Both the position numbers and the translations under genes were made by a program. DNA of 16,377 nucleotides from an uncultured Muribaculaceae bacterium (GTDB lineage: Bacteria > Bacteroidota > Bacteroidia > Bacteroidales > Muribaculaceae), in NCBI GenBank assembly GCA_910577465.1, contig CAJTMM010000043.1, forward strand, positions 1-16,377. The letters are read 5' to 3'. Shown here in pieces: positions 6,635 through 13,255 of the stretch. The number at the start of each line of letters is the position of its first letter. The first letter of the stretch is position 1. The notes beneath the pieces are model-generated. The model was not told where the DNA came from. It ran no database searches and saw only the letters and a list, made by a program, of their open reading frames with translations.

Positions 6635-8569
6635 TCAGGATATTTGTGAGTCATCCTCCACTACAAGGTTATCGATTATGAAATTCTGACGCTCTATGGA
6701 ATTTTTTCCCATATAGAACCGGAGCAACTCTCCTACGCCGTCCTCCTTATGCATCGACACTCGGTCGGCACGCATATCCGCACCGATGAATCCCCGGAAC
6801 TCCTCCGGCGATATTTCACCGAGTCCTTTGAATCGTGTGATTTCAGCATTCGTACCCAATTTATTGATTGCCGATATCCGCTCCTCATCCGAGTAGCAGT
6901 AATACGTATCATCCGGCACCGACTTCGACACCTTGCCGGTACGTTTCGAGGTTTTCTTATTGCGCACACGAAACAGCGGTGTCTGCAATATATACACATG
7001 CCCTTTCTTGATAAGGTCAGGGAAAAATTGCAGGAAAAACGTCAGCAGCAGCAACCGTATGTGCATACCGTCCACATCGGCATCCGTCGCTATGATTACT
7101 TTATTGTATCGCAGCCCGTCTATGCTGTCCTCTATATTCAGTGCCGCCTGCAACAGGTTGAACTCCTCATTCTCATACACCATCTTTTTAGTCTTCCCGT
7201 ATGTATTCTTAGGCTTTCCGCGCAACGAGAACACTGCCTGCGTCTCCACATTGCGTATCTTGGTTATAGAGCCGGCAGCCGAATCACCCTCCGTAATGAA
7301 GATCGATGACTGAAGCTTCTTCTCATCATCCCCCTTCACATCATTAAGATGCACGCGACAGTCCAGGAGTTTCTTATTGTGCAGATTTATTTTCTTAGCT
7401 TGTTCACGAGCTTTTTTAGTGACACCTGCCATAGCCTTGCGCTCGCGCTCATTATCCTGCACCTTTTTCAGTATCACATCAGCCACCTCAAGCTCGCGGT
7501 GCAGATAGTTGTCCAGTTCCTTCTTCACGAAGTCACCTATGAACTTTGCCACCGTAGGACCGTCAGGACCCATGTCGCGCGAACCGAGCTTGGTCTTGGT
7601 CTGCGACTCAAACACCGGCTCCTCCACCTTGACAGATATCGCGGCAACCATACCGTTACGTATATCGGAGTATTCAAAGTTTGGCTTGCCAAAATAATCC
7701 TTTATTGTCCTCGACACAGCCTCTTTGAATGCCGTAAGATGCGTTCCTCCCTGAGTCGTATGCTGACCGTTCACAAACGAATAATACTCCTCCCCGTATT
7801 GGTTGGCATGCGTCAAGGCTATCTCTATGTCATCCGATTTCAGATGTATTATCGGGTACAGAGGGTCATTGGTCATATCCTCGCGCAGAAGGTCGAGCAA
7901 ACCGTTGCGCGACATAAACCTTTTGCCGTTGAACACTATCGTAAGCCCCGTATTCAGGAACGTGTAGTTCTTCAGGAGCGGCAGTATGAACTCATCGCGG
8001 TAATGATAGTCACGGAACACCGTATTGTCGGGCGTGAACTGCACGAACGTTCCGTTCGGCTCATCCGTATCCACTATTTCCGACTCCATCACCAGCGTAC
8101 CGCCACAGAACTGCGCCCTCTTCATCTTTCCGTCACGCACGCTCTGTATCAGAAAATCCGACGACAGGGCATTGACAGCCTTTATACCTACGCCATTCAG
8201 TCCCACCGACTTTTTAAACGCCTTGTTATCATACTTACCGCCGGTGTTCATGCGCGACGACACCTCCACCAGTTTGCCCAAAGGCACCCCACGGCCATAG
8301 TCACGCACCGACACGGTGGTTTCCGACACATCAACTATCAGCTGCTTGCCGCACCCCATCATATACTCGTCGATAGAGTTGTCTATCACCTCTTTCAGCA
8401 GCACATATATGCCGTCGTCCGAACACGAACCGTCACCCAGTTTACCGATATACATACCGGGACGGCGGCGGATATGCTCGTTCCACTCAAGATGCACTAT
8501 ATTGTCCTCATCGTATGCCACACCGGGCACATCCTGAGGGGTGGGTATTTGAATTTCTTCGTCTGTCAT
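6635..8569 (-). CDS. parE: DNA topoisomerase IV subunit B (type IIA, ParE-like)
   Basis: This is the ATPase/TOPRIM subunit of a type IIA topoisomerase, acting with a ParC-like subunit to decatenate daughter chromosomes. The 644 residues show an ordered GHKL ATPase domain: KEVIDNSIDE with catalytic E60 and N64, DYGRGVP (90-96), the lid GLNGVGIKAVNALS (123-136), and the transducer QTKTKLGS (323-330) with the ATP-sensing lysine. The TOPRIM domain has E427 in TEGDSAAG and D496, D498 and D500 in DADVDG. The C-terminal GKNSIERQNFIIDN resembles Bacteroidetes ParE rather than GyrB, and no GyrB-type insertion is visible. Both subunits share these motifs, so a divergent GyrB is the main alternative. 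It heads a five-gene operon (coaD, S41 protease, ispD, recG) and has a promoter at 8594-8624. No parC-like gene is in the window. Confidence 0.9.
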   Translation of the reverse strand: MTDEEIQIPTPQDVPGVAYDEDNIVHLEWNEHIRRRPGMYIGKLGDGSCSDDGIYVLLKEVIDNSIDEYMMGCGKQLIVDVSETTVSVRDYGRGVPLGKLVEVSSRMNTGGKYDNKAFKKSVGLNGVGIKAVNALSSDFLIQSVRDGKMKRAQFCGGTLVMESEIVDTDEPNGTFVQFTPDNTVFRDYHYRDEFILPLLKNYTFLNTGLTIVFNGKRFMSRNGLLDLLREDMTNDPLYPIIHLKSDDIEIALTHANQYGEEYYSFVNGQHTTQGGTHLTAFKEAVSRTIKDYFGKPNFEYSDIRNGMVAAISVKVEEPVFESQTKTKLGSRDMGPDGPTVAKFIGDFVKKELDNYLHRELEVADVILKKVQDNERERKAMAGVTKKAREQAKKINLHNKKLLDCRVHLNDVKGDDEKKLQSSIFITEGDSAAGSITKIRNVETQAVFSLRGKPKNTYGKTKKMVYENEEFNLLQAALNIEDSIDGLRYNKVIIATDADVDGMHIRLLLLTFFLQFFPDLIKKGHVYILQTPLFRVRNKKTSKRTGKVSKSVPDDTYYCYSDEERISAINKLGTNAEITRFKGLGEISPEEFRGFIGADMRADRVSMHKEDGVGELLRFYMGKNSIERQNFIIDNLVVEDDSQIS

Positions 8570-8593
8570 AGTTCGTTAGGAATACCAAGATTG

Positions 8594-8624
8594 CAAATTT
8601 ACGAAATTTTTCGGTAGATACGAA
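8594..8624 (-). promoter_or_regulatory. Promoter of the parE-coaD-S41-ispD-recG operon
   Basis: On the minus strand the exact -7 box TAAATTTG (8594-8601) lies 19 nt downstream of TTCG (8621-8624), a three-of-four match to the -33 TTTG. The box ends 25 bp before the parE ATG, giving a leader of about 20 nt. It is the only box of this kind ahead of the five-gene unit, and the internal gaps are too short for others. Confidence 0.72.
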
Positions 8625-8708
8625 CCGTGCCGGGCAGATTTATCGCGCGCAATCGCCCAATCATTAGTTAATTCATCGGGAATGCATAAAAGTTTCGGCG
8701 ATTTATTT

Positions 8709-8716
8709 TAAATTTG
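8709..8716 (+). promoter_or_regulatory. -7 box upstream of the thioredoxin-fold lipoprotein gene
   Basis: An exact TAAATTTG matches TAnnTTTG and ends 38 bp before the lipoprotein ATG, so the leader would be about 33 nt. No TTTG-like -33 element sits 18-20 nt upstream, so the promoter may be weak or depend on an activator. The box is the mirror image of the parE -7 box in the same 185-bp divergent spacer. Confidence 0.6.
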
Positions 8717-8754
8717 CATTCAAATTTTCATACACACATATTTTTCTACCAATC

Positions 8755-9843
8755 ATGAAATCGATAATTAAATACATACTGTCAGTTGCCACGGTTGCAA
8801 GCATTGCATCATGCTCCAACGAACACCAATGGACCGTCGACGGCAAAATCGAAGGTGCCGGGGGTAAAACCATGATACTCGAGGCTTCGGACAATGGCAG
8901 ATGGTACCCCATCGACACCATCAGCATCAATTCCACCGGTCAGTTCAAAGCCACACACGCTGCCGCTGGCTACCCCGACATATACCGTCTGCGCTTGGAC
9001 AACAAGACTTTGTATTTCCCCATCGACAGCATTGAGACAGTAACCGTGGTGACCAACGCCGACGCGTTCGACCACGACTACACTCTATCAGGTTCCACAT
9101 CTGCCGAGATGCTCATGCACGTCGACAAGCGGGTGATGGATGCCGTCGAACATGGCGGCGCCGCAAAACTGGCAAAGGACTCTCTGCTCAAACGCGAACT
9201 CACAGGCATGCTTCTCGGCGATCCTGCCGGCATCGTATCCTACTATATTATCAATAAACGCGTAGGCGGCATGCCCATATTCGACCCCGCCGACAAATCC
9301 GACCTCCGCGTCATTGGCGCAGTGGCTAACGCATTCAACCAGTACCGCCCCATGGATCCGCGCTCCACATACCTCAAGAACCTGTTCCTGAGCAACCGCG
9401 CCACATCCCTCCTCCCCACCGACACCATCGTTGCCGAGGAGTTGGGACTGCTCGACATCGAACTGTACGACAACAAGGGCTATAAGAAAAGTCTCAGCCA
9501 AACGGCTGCCGACAATCGCGTAGTGTTGCTCAACTTCACCGCCTACGGTCTGGATGTTTCCCCGGCACTCAACGTTGCCCTCAACAATATCTACCAACGC
9601 TACCACAACCAAGGTTTGGAAATATACCAGATAGCCTTCGACGGTGATGAATACAAATGGCGACAGGCAGCCAAGAACCTCCCCTGGATATGTGTGTACA
9701 ATTCAGCCGCCGACGGCAACAGCCACCTCGTGCGTTACAACGTCGGTGCCATCCCCGCTGCATTTATCATCAAAAACGGAACTCTTGCAGCCCGCATCAC
9801 CGACATCTCCAAGATAGAGTCGGAAGTGGCTCGGCACATCTGA
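8755..9843 (+). CDS. Thioredoxin-fold lipoprotein (DUF4369-like N-terminus) lacking the CxxC active site
   Basis: This is a predicted envelope lipoprotein of 362 residues. Residues 1-20 form a lipoprotein signal, with SIAS directly before C20. Residues about 25-115 (WTVDGKIEGAGGKTMILEAS and the following beta-rich stretch) resemble the DUF4369 domain often fused to thioredoxin-like domains in Bacteroidetes. Residues about 120-225 are probably helical. Residues about 240-362 look like an AhpC/TSA-Redoxin thioredoxin fold: VVLLNFTAYG in place of the usual VxLxFWASWC strand, the LEIYQIAFD strand, and GAIPAAFIIKNG with the conserved cis-proline (P334). Where CxxC should stand the sequence has L266 and S269. 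C313 is the only cysteine in the mature protein besides the lipidated one. Disulfide exchange by the usual mechanism therefore seems impossible, and a binding or structural role is more likely. The stop codon directly abuts the stop of the convergent gene. Confidence 0.86.
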   Translation: MKSIIKYILSVATVASIASCSNEHQWTVDGKIEGAGGKTMILEASDNGRWYPIDTISINSTGQFKATHAAAGYPDIYRLRLDNKTLYFPIDSIETVTVVTNADAFDHDYTLSGSTSAEMLMHVDKRVMDAVEHGGAAKLAKDSLLKRELTGMLLGDPAGIVSYYIINKRVGGMPIFDPADKSDLRVIGAVANAFNQYRPMDPRSTYLKNLFLSNRATSLLPTDTIVAEELGLLDIELYDNKGYKKSLSQTAADNRVVLLNFTAYGLDVSPALNVALNNIYQRYHNQGLEIYQIAFDGDEYKWRQAAKNLPWICVYNSAADGNSHLVRYNVGAIPAAFIIKNGTLAARITDISKIESEVARHI

Positions 9844-10854
9844 TTAGCTGCCGCGCGACCATAGGCTGTGCAGCACATGCACCAGTCGCCATACAGGCTT
9901 GTAACGCATCACCATCTGCAATAGATTATAACGGCGTCCCACGGGGATGCCGTTATCTTTTTGCACGCGCCGTATCTCTTCGCCCAGCGCCCTATCCCCC
10001 AGATGATATGCCTGCGAGAGGGCAAATCGCATCTTCTCTGCCAATGACTCCCGTAGATAGCACAGCGGCACACCATAATATCTGGCAAGACGCACGGTAG
10101 CCACGGCTGTACGCGCATGAAACTCCGCGGCACGGCGCATATCCGAGGGCGACGACACCGTGTCCCCGCCCACCCTGTACGCGAGCACCGGCATCTCCAT
10201 ATATCCCACCCTGCCATGAGCCAGCAGTGCGGCGATCACCGGATAATCCTCACACCCCATATCCCTGTCCCACACCATATCGCGGTCTCTGCTTATCATA
10301 CCACGTATTACTTCGGCACGATACAAGGCTGTCGACAGATGCATTGCCGCAGGAGTCCGGTGCTGAAGCAGTACCGTTAGCAGTGCGCGACCATCCATCT
10401 CTCGCGCATGGACATCAGCATTTCTATTTTGTGCATCCGAAGGCAACGTCTCTCCGGTAGCGGCATCCACACACACCCAGTCGGCATGTACCACCGTCAT
10501 CTCCGCATCAGCATCAAGCATCTCCACCTGACGTTGCAGCCTGTTTTCATCAATCCAATAATCATCCCCCGCACAATCGGCTATATAACGCCCTTCACAC
10601 ACCATCAATGTCTCGAAATAATTGTCCACCACCCCCCGGTTCGGAGCCGGTGGCAACAGCCGCACTTTATCAGGATATCGGTCGGCATACCGCTGGCACA
10701 CTTGGCGTGTGGCATCGGTGGAGCAATCATCGGATACCACTATCTCAAATGGCACATCGCATTTCTGCGCCAGCACGCTTTCAATCGCGTGCCCCACCGT
10801 CCGCTCCTGATTGTACGTCAATACTATTACCGATACTACAGGCTTCATACTCAT
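9844..10854 (-). CDS. Glycosyltransferase family 2 protein (GT-A fold)
   Basis: This is a predicted cytoplasmic, inverting sugar transferase that uses a nucleotide-sugar donor, probably in surface-polysaccharide assembly. The 336 residues begin with the GT2 N-terminus (VSVIVLTYNQERTVGHAIESVLAQ, about 7-30). The nucleotide-binding DDCSTD follows (42-47), then the metal-binding AGDDYW region (95-100) with D97-D98 as the DxD equivalent, and GCEDYPVIAALL near 208-220 as the acceptor-side catalytic block. No membrane segment is obvious, so it is a soluble or peripheral enzyme, not a processive synthase. Its ATG overlaps the stop of the upstream GT4 gene by 4 nt, so the two are translationally coupled and likely act on the same glycan. 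An in-frame ATG two codons later is an alternative start. Donor and acceptor cannot be predicted from sequence alone. Confidence 0.88.
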   Translation of the reverse strand: MSMKPVVSVIVLTYNQERTVGHAIESVLAQKCDVPFEIVVSDDCSTDATRQVCQRYADRYPDKVRLLPPAPNRGVVDNYFETLMVCEGRYIADCAGDDYWIDENRLQRQVEMLDADAEMTVVHADWVCVDAATGETLPSDAQNRNADVHAREMDGRALLTVLLQHRTPAAMHLSTALYRAEVIRGMISRDRDMVWDRDMGCEDYPVIAALLAHGRVGYMEMPVLAYRVGGDTVSSPSDMRRAAEFHARTAVATVRLARYYGVPLCYLRESLAEKMRFALSQAYHLGDRALGEEIRRVQKDNGIPVGRRYNLLQMVMRYKPVWRLVHVLHSLWSRGS

Positions 10855-12095
10855 AGTTTTGATATTTCATCTACGAACGATGCGCGCAATACCGACGCAT
10901 CATAACTGTTGCGCCATTTTTCGTATGCCCCCCGCCTTAACCGTTCGGTACGGTATTCACTGTCGAGATACGGTATTATTCCCCGCACAAATTCCTCCTC
11001 CGTCGGATTGGCTGACAACAGCAGTCCGCAATCGTCATCGATCATCTCACTTAATCCACCCACCTGCGTTGCCACCACAGGCACACCGTAGGCAAGTGAC
11101 TCGCAGGCTGCTATTGGATGTCCCCCCTCATACCTACTCAATAGTATAGTCCAATCTATCGGATAATCAACATACAGTCTCTGAACAGCACTGTTATCCA
11201 TACTACCCATGAACCTCACGCACATATTTTCCCTTTGCTGCGAGACCACCTTCTCTTTAAGCAATGGCATATCTACCCCATCGCCCACATAAATCCATTC
11301 TATCAAGGTATCCGGACGAGCCACAGCAAGTGCATGCAGGAAATCAAATGTCATACCGATTCTCTTTCTTGCCGACAATTGCGCCACAGATAAAAATGTC
11401 AATTTTTTATCTGATTTCACATGCCGCGATGCCATGACACCGCATGTCTGCTTCACACACCCCAGCAATCGCGTAGCTATTTTTGACGATTCCTCAGGGT
11501 AGCGTTCTCTAAATGTATTATTACCCGATTCACTTGCCGTATATAACTGCATCAGATGCATCATAGCCTTGCGACGCAATCTCATACTCCTGACACTCAA
11601 TATGTCGTATCCGTGCGCACGGGATATGAACCGCACGGGATATTTATCCGAAAGCATCCCTAAAGCGCAAGCCCCCATATCGAACCAAAACGTATAAAAC
11701 AACGTACTGCCCCAGTCCAAACTTGACTTACGCATCCATTGCGGTAGTGCCGCGGCAAAAGCCATACATGCCATGACAAACGTACATGACAATCGTGAAT
11801 AATCTCCACGCAACATTCGCCATGCGTACGGAGACAGCAAATAGCGCATTCTACGGACTGCGTTATTGCAATCCGGATGATTTATCCACCAGCGTGCCAC
11901 CTCCACATTCTCTGGCAAATCACTGGCTATATCCGAAGACGAAACCTTTGGATTCACCGGCACTATCACAACCCGCTTGAAAGCATTGCTGAGAAATGCC
12001 AATTCGGGAGCCACAAACGCGCCTTCTGTTTCGCATCTGAATGGATACGAATCCGTAATAAGGACTATGGACGTATATTTCTGTACAGACTTCAT
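10851..12095 (-). CDS. Glycosyltransferase family 4 protein (GT-B fold)
   Basis: This is a predicted retaining sugar transferase of 414 residues. The N-terminal Rossmann-like domain starts with SIVLITDSYPF (9-19), followed by GAFVAPELAFL, and holds SRAHGYD (158-164), a usual GT4 acceptor/phosphate loop. The C-terminal domain carries the SVAQLSARKRI strand-loop (236-246), with R243 and K244 in the donor-phosphate position, then YVGDG (269-273), and the signature block EGGHPIAACESLAYGVPVV (323-341), followed by QVGGLSE. The two glutamates of the usual E-x7-E motif are one residue further apart here (E323, E332). It is first in a two-gene unit with the downstream GT2. A hydrophobic patch around 104-118 could give membrane contact, but it is not a clear transmembrane helix. 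A near-leaderless promoter lies at 12104-12111. The glycan product is unknown. Confidence 0.9.
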   Translation of the reverse strand: MKSVQKYTSIVLITDSYPFRCETEGAFVAPELAFLSNAFKRVVIVPVNPKVSSSDIASDLPENVEVARWWINHPDCNNAVRRMRYLLSPYAWRMLRGDYSRLSCTFVMACMAFAAALPQWMRKSSLDWGSTLFYTFWFDMGACALGMLSDKYPVRFISRAHGYDILSVRSMRLRRKAMMHLMQLYTASESGNNTFRERYPEESSKIATRLLGCVKQTCGVMASRHVKSDKKLTFLSVAQLSARKRIGMTFDFLHALAVARPDTLIEWIYVGDGVDMPLLKEKVVSQQRENMCVRFMGSMDNSAVQRLYVDYPIDWTILLSRYEGGHPIAACESLAYGVPVVATQVGGLSEMIDDDCGLLLSANPTEEEFVRGIIPYLDSEYRTERLRRGAYEKWRNSYDASVLRASFVDEISKL

Positions 12096-12103
12096 ATAGA
12101 GTA

Positions 12104-12111
12104 CAAAGATA
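12104..12111 (-). promoter_or_regulatory. -7 box immediately upstream of the GT4 gene
   Basis: The exact minus-strand box TATCTTTG, identical to the ndk box, ends only 8 nt before the GT4 ATG. If used, it would give a leader of a few nucleotides or none. No good TTTG lies at -33 (the position 19 nt upstream reads CATG). The missing -33 element and the short distance make this less certain than the ndk promoter. Confidence 0.5.
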
Positions 12112-12132
12112 GTATTTCCTATGATACCCGCA

Positions 12133-12145
12133 TGCCATTATGGCA
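12133..12145. repeat. 13-bp palindrome in the divergent glycosyltransferase spacer
   Basis: TGCCAT-T-ATGGCA is a perfect inverted repeat with 6-bp arms and a single central base. It lies between the divergent GT4 and GT2 genes, about 22 bp upstream of the GT4 -7 box and 31 bp before the GT2 start codon. Its symmetry and placement fit a binding site for a dimeric regulator acting on both genes, which is inference. Confidence 0.4.
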
Positions 12146-12176
12146 ATAATTACACCAACCAATCCGTTAATTTCAC

Positions 12177-13169
12177 ATGGCACTCAATCCATCCATCACC
12201 ATAATAGTTCCGGTACGGAACCGGCAAGGAATCGTGACGCGTACGCTTGACTCCATCGCCGCACAAAGTTACAGACCGTTCCGGCTCATTATCGTCGACA
12301 ATGATTCTACCGACGGCACCATGAGTATCGTTACCAAGTGGAAACATGCCCATGAATCCGAATCGCTGGTTATAGATATCCTTTCCGAGACGGAACATGG
12401 TGCGTCGGCGGCGCGCAACCGTGGATTGGATGCCACCGGTAGCGAATACGTGATGTTCTTCGATTCCGACGACGAGATGCTTCCGCACCATCTGCAACGC
12501 ATCGCCGGTCATCTGTCGCGATTCCCCGATACCGACATCCTGTATTGGGACATCGCATATATCGACCCCGACGGATGGATGGAGGTAAAGGGACAGTCCG
12601 ACAGCGACCTGCTCCGATGCCATCTTTTGCACGGAACCCTTTCCACCCAACGCTTCATAGCCCGCACATCACTCCTCCGGCAGGTTGGCGCCTGGGATAC
12701 CGGATTGTCAATCTGGCTCGACCTTGAACTCGGCACACGGTTGCTCATCGCCAATCCAACCGCCCGCAAACTCCACGGCGAGCCAAGCGTCATAATCCAT
12801 CCCACCGACGATTCCATCACCGGCACTGACTCATCGAGCAGAGCCGACGCACTGGAACAGGCTTTGGACAAAATCGACTCTCTTTTCGATGACTCACACT
12901 CTTATTATAGGAGTCTGACCAATGCCCGTCGCGCCATACTTGCCGCTCATTATCGCCGGGAAAACAACAATAGCCGCGCGGAGTCGCTGATGAAAAAAAC
13001 GCTTGCCGGGAAACGCCTTTCGGAACGGATAGCGCTGACTCTTATATATCATGCATTAAGGCTTACAGGCCATGGCGGTGCCTTGATTGCATCATCTTTA
13101 TTCCGAAATCAACCGCAAAATAAGTTAACAGACGTTAACCAATCACCACAACCCTATAACGGATGTTAA
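12177..13169 (+). CDS. Glycosyltransferase family 2 protein (GT-A fold)
   Basis: This is a predicted soluble inverting sugar transferase of 330 residues. The N-terminal strand ITIIVPVRNRQGIV (7-20) leads to VDNDSTDGT (40-48), which binds the nucleotide. GASAARNRGLDATG (75-88) and the metal site FFDSDDE (94-100) follow; these are standard GT2 blocks. W180 to L189 (WLDLELGTRL) sits where this family has its ED-type catalytic segment. The C-terminal ~110 residues are helical and charged, with no known domain that I recognise. The last codons fall in a stretch with repeated GTTAAC. It is transcribed away from the GT4 gene, 81 bp apart, so the two may share control. It is not paralogous in detail to the GT2 at 9844-10854 beyond the common fold. 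No SD sequence and no exact -7 box were found ahead of it. The substrate is unknown. Confidence 0.88.
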   Translation: MALNPSITIIVPVRNRQGIVTRTLDSIAAQSYRPFRLIIVDNDSTDGTMSIVTKWKHAHESESLVIDILSETEHGASAARNRGLDATGSEYVMFFDSDDEMLPHHLQRIAGHLSRFPDTDILYWDIAYIDPDGWMEVKGQSDSDLLRCHLLHGTLSTQRFIARTSLLRQVGAWDTGLSIWLDLELGTRLLIANPTARKLHGEPSVIIHPTDDSITGTDSSSRADALEQALDKIDSLFDDSHSYYRSLTNARRAILAAHYRRENNNSRAESLMKKTLAGKRLSERIALTLIYHALRLTGHGGALIASSLFRNQPQNKLTDVNQSPQPYNGC

Positions 13170-13220
13170 CCAAAGGGCGTTTTACCGCTCCCGCACGTTA
13201 TTAAATACAACGGAAGTGGC

Positions 13221-13228
13221 TACCTTTG
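13221..13228 (+). promoter_or_regulatory. -7 box upstream of the acyl-CoA synthetase gene
   Basis: TACCTTTG matches TAnnTTTG exactly and lies 27 bp before the ATG, giving a leader of roughly 22 nt. The -33 position, 19 nt upstream, reads TTAT, only a partial match to TTTG. Since no terminator is visible after the preceding GT2 gene, some readthrough from it is possible. This promoter probably also serves prfB. Confidence 0.62.
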
Positions 13229-13255
13229 CCCAGTCATTGACCAAAAATAACCATT

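Noticed and set aside
7349..8617. A 422-codon open frame on the plus strand opposite parE
   Set aside because: It lies entirely antisense to a gene with every expected type IIA topoisomerase motif. Its translation is rich in His, Arg and Leu with no domain I recognise, as expected from reading the complement of a biased coding sequence.
9844..13169. The three glycosyltransferases as a horizontally acquired capsule or O-antigen locus
   Set aside because: There is no transporter, polymerase, flippase or sugar-nucleotide gene, and no integrase, repeat or clear base-composition break at its edges. It is better described as a small glycosyltransferase module.
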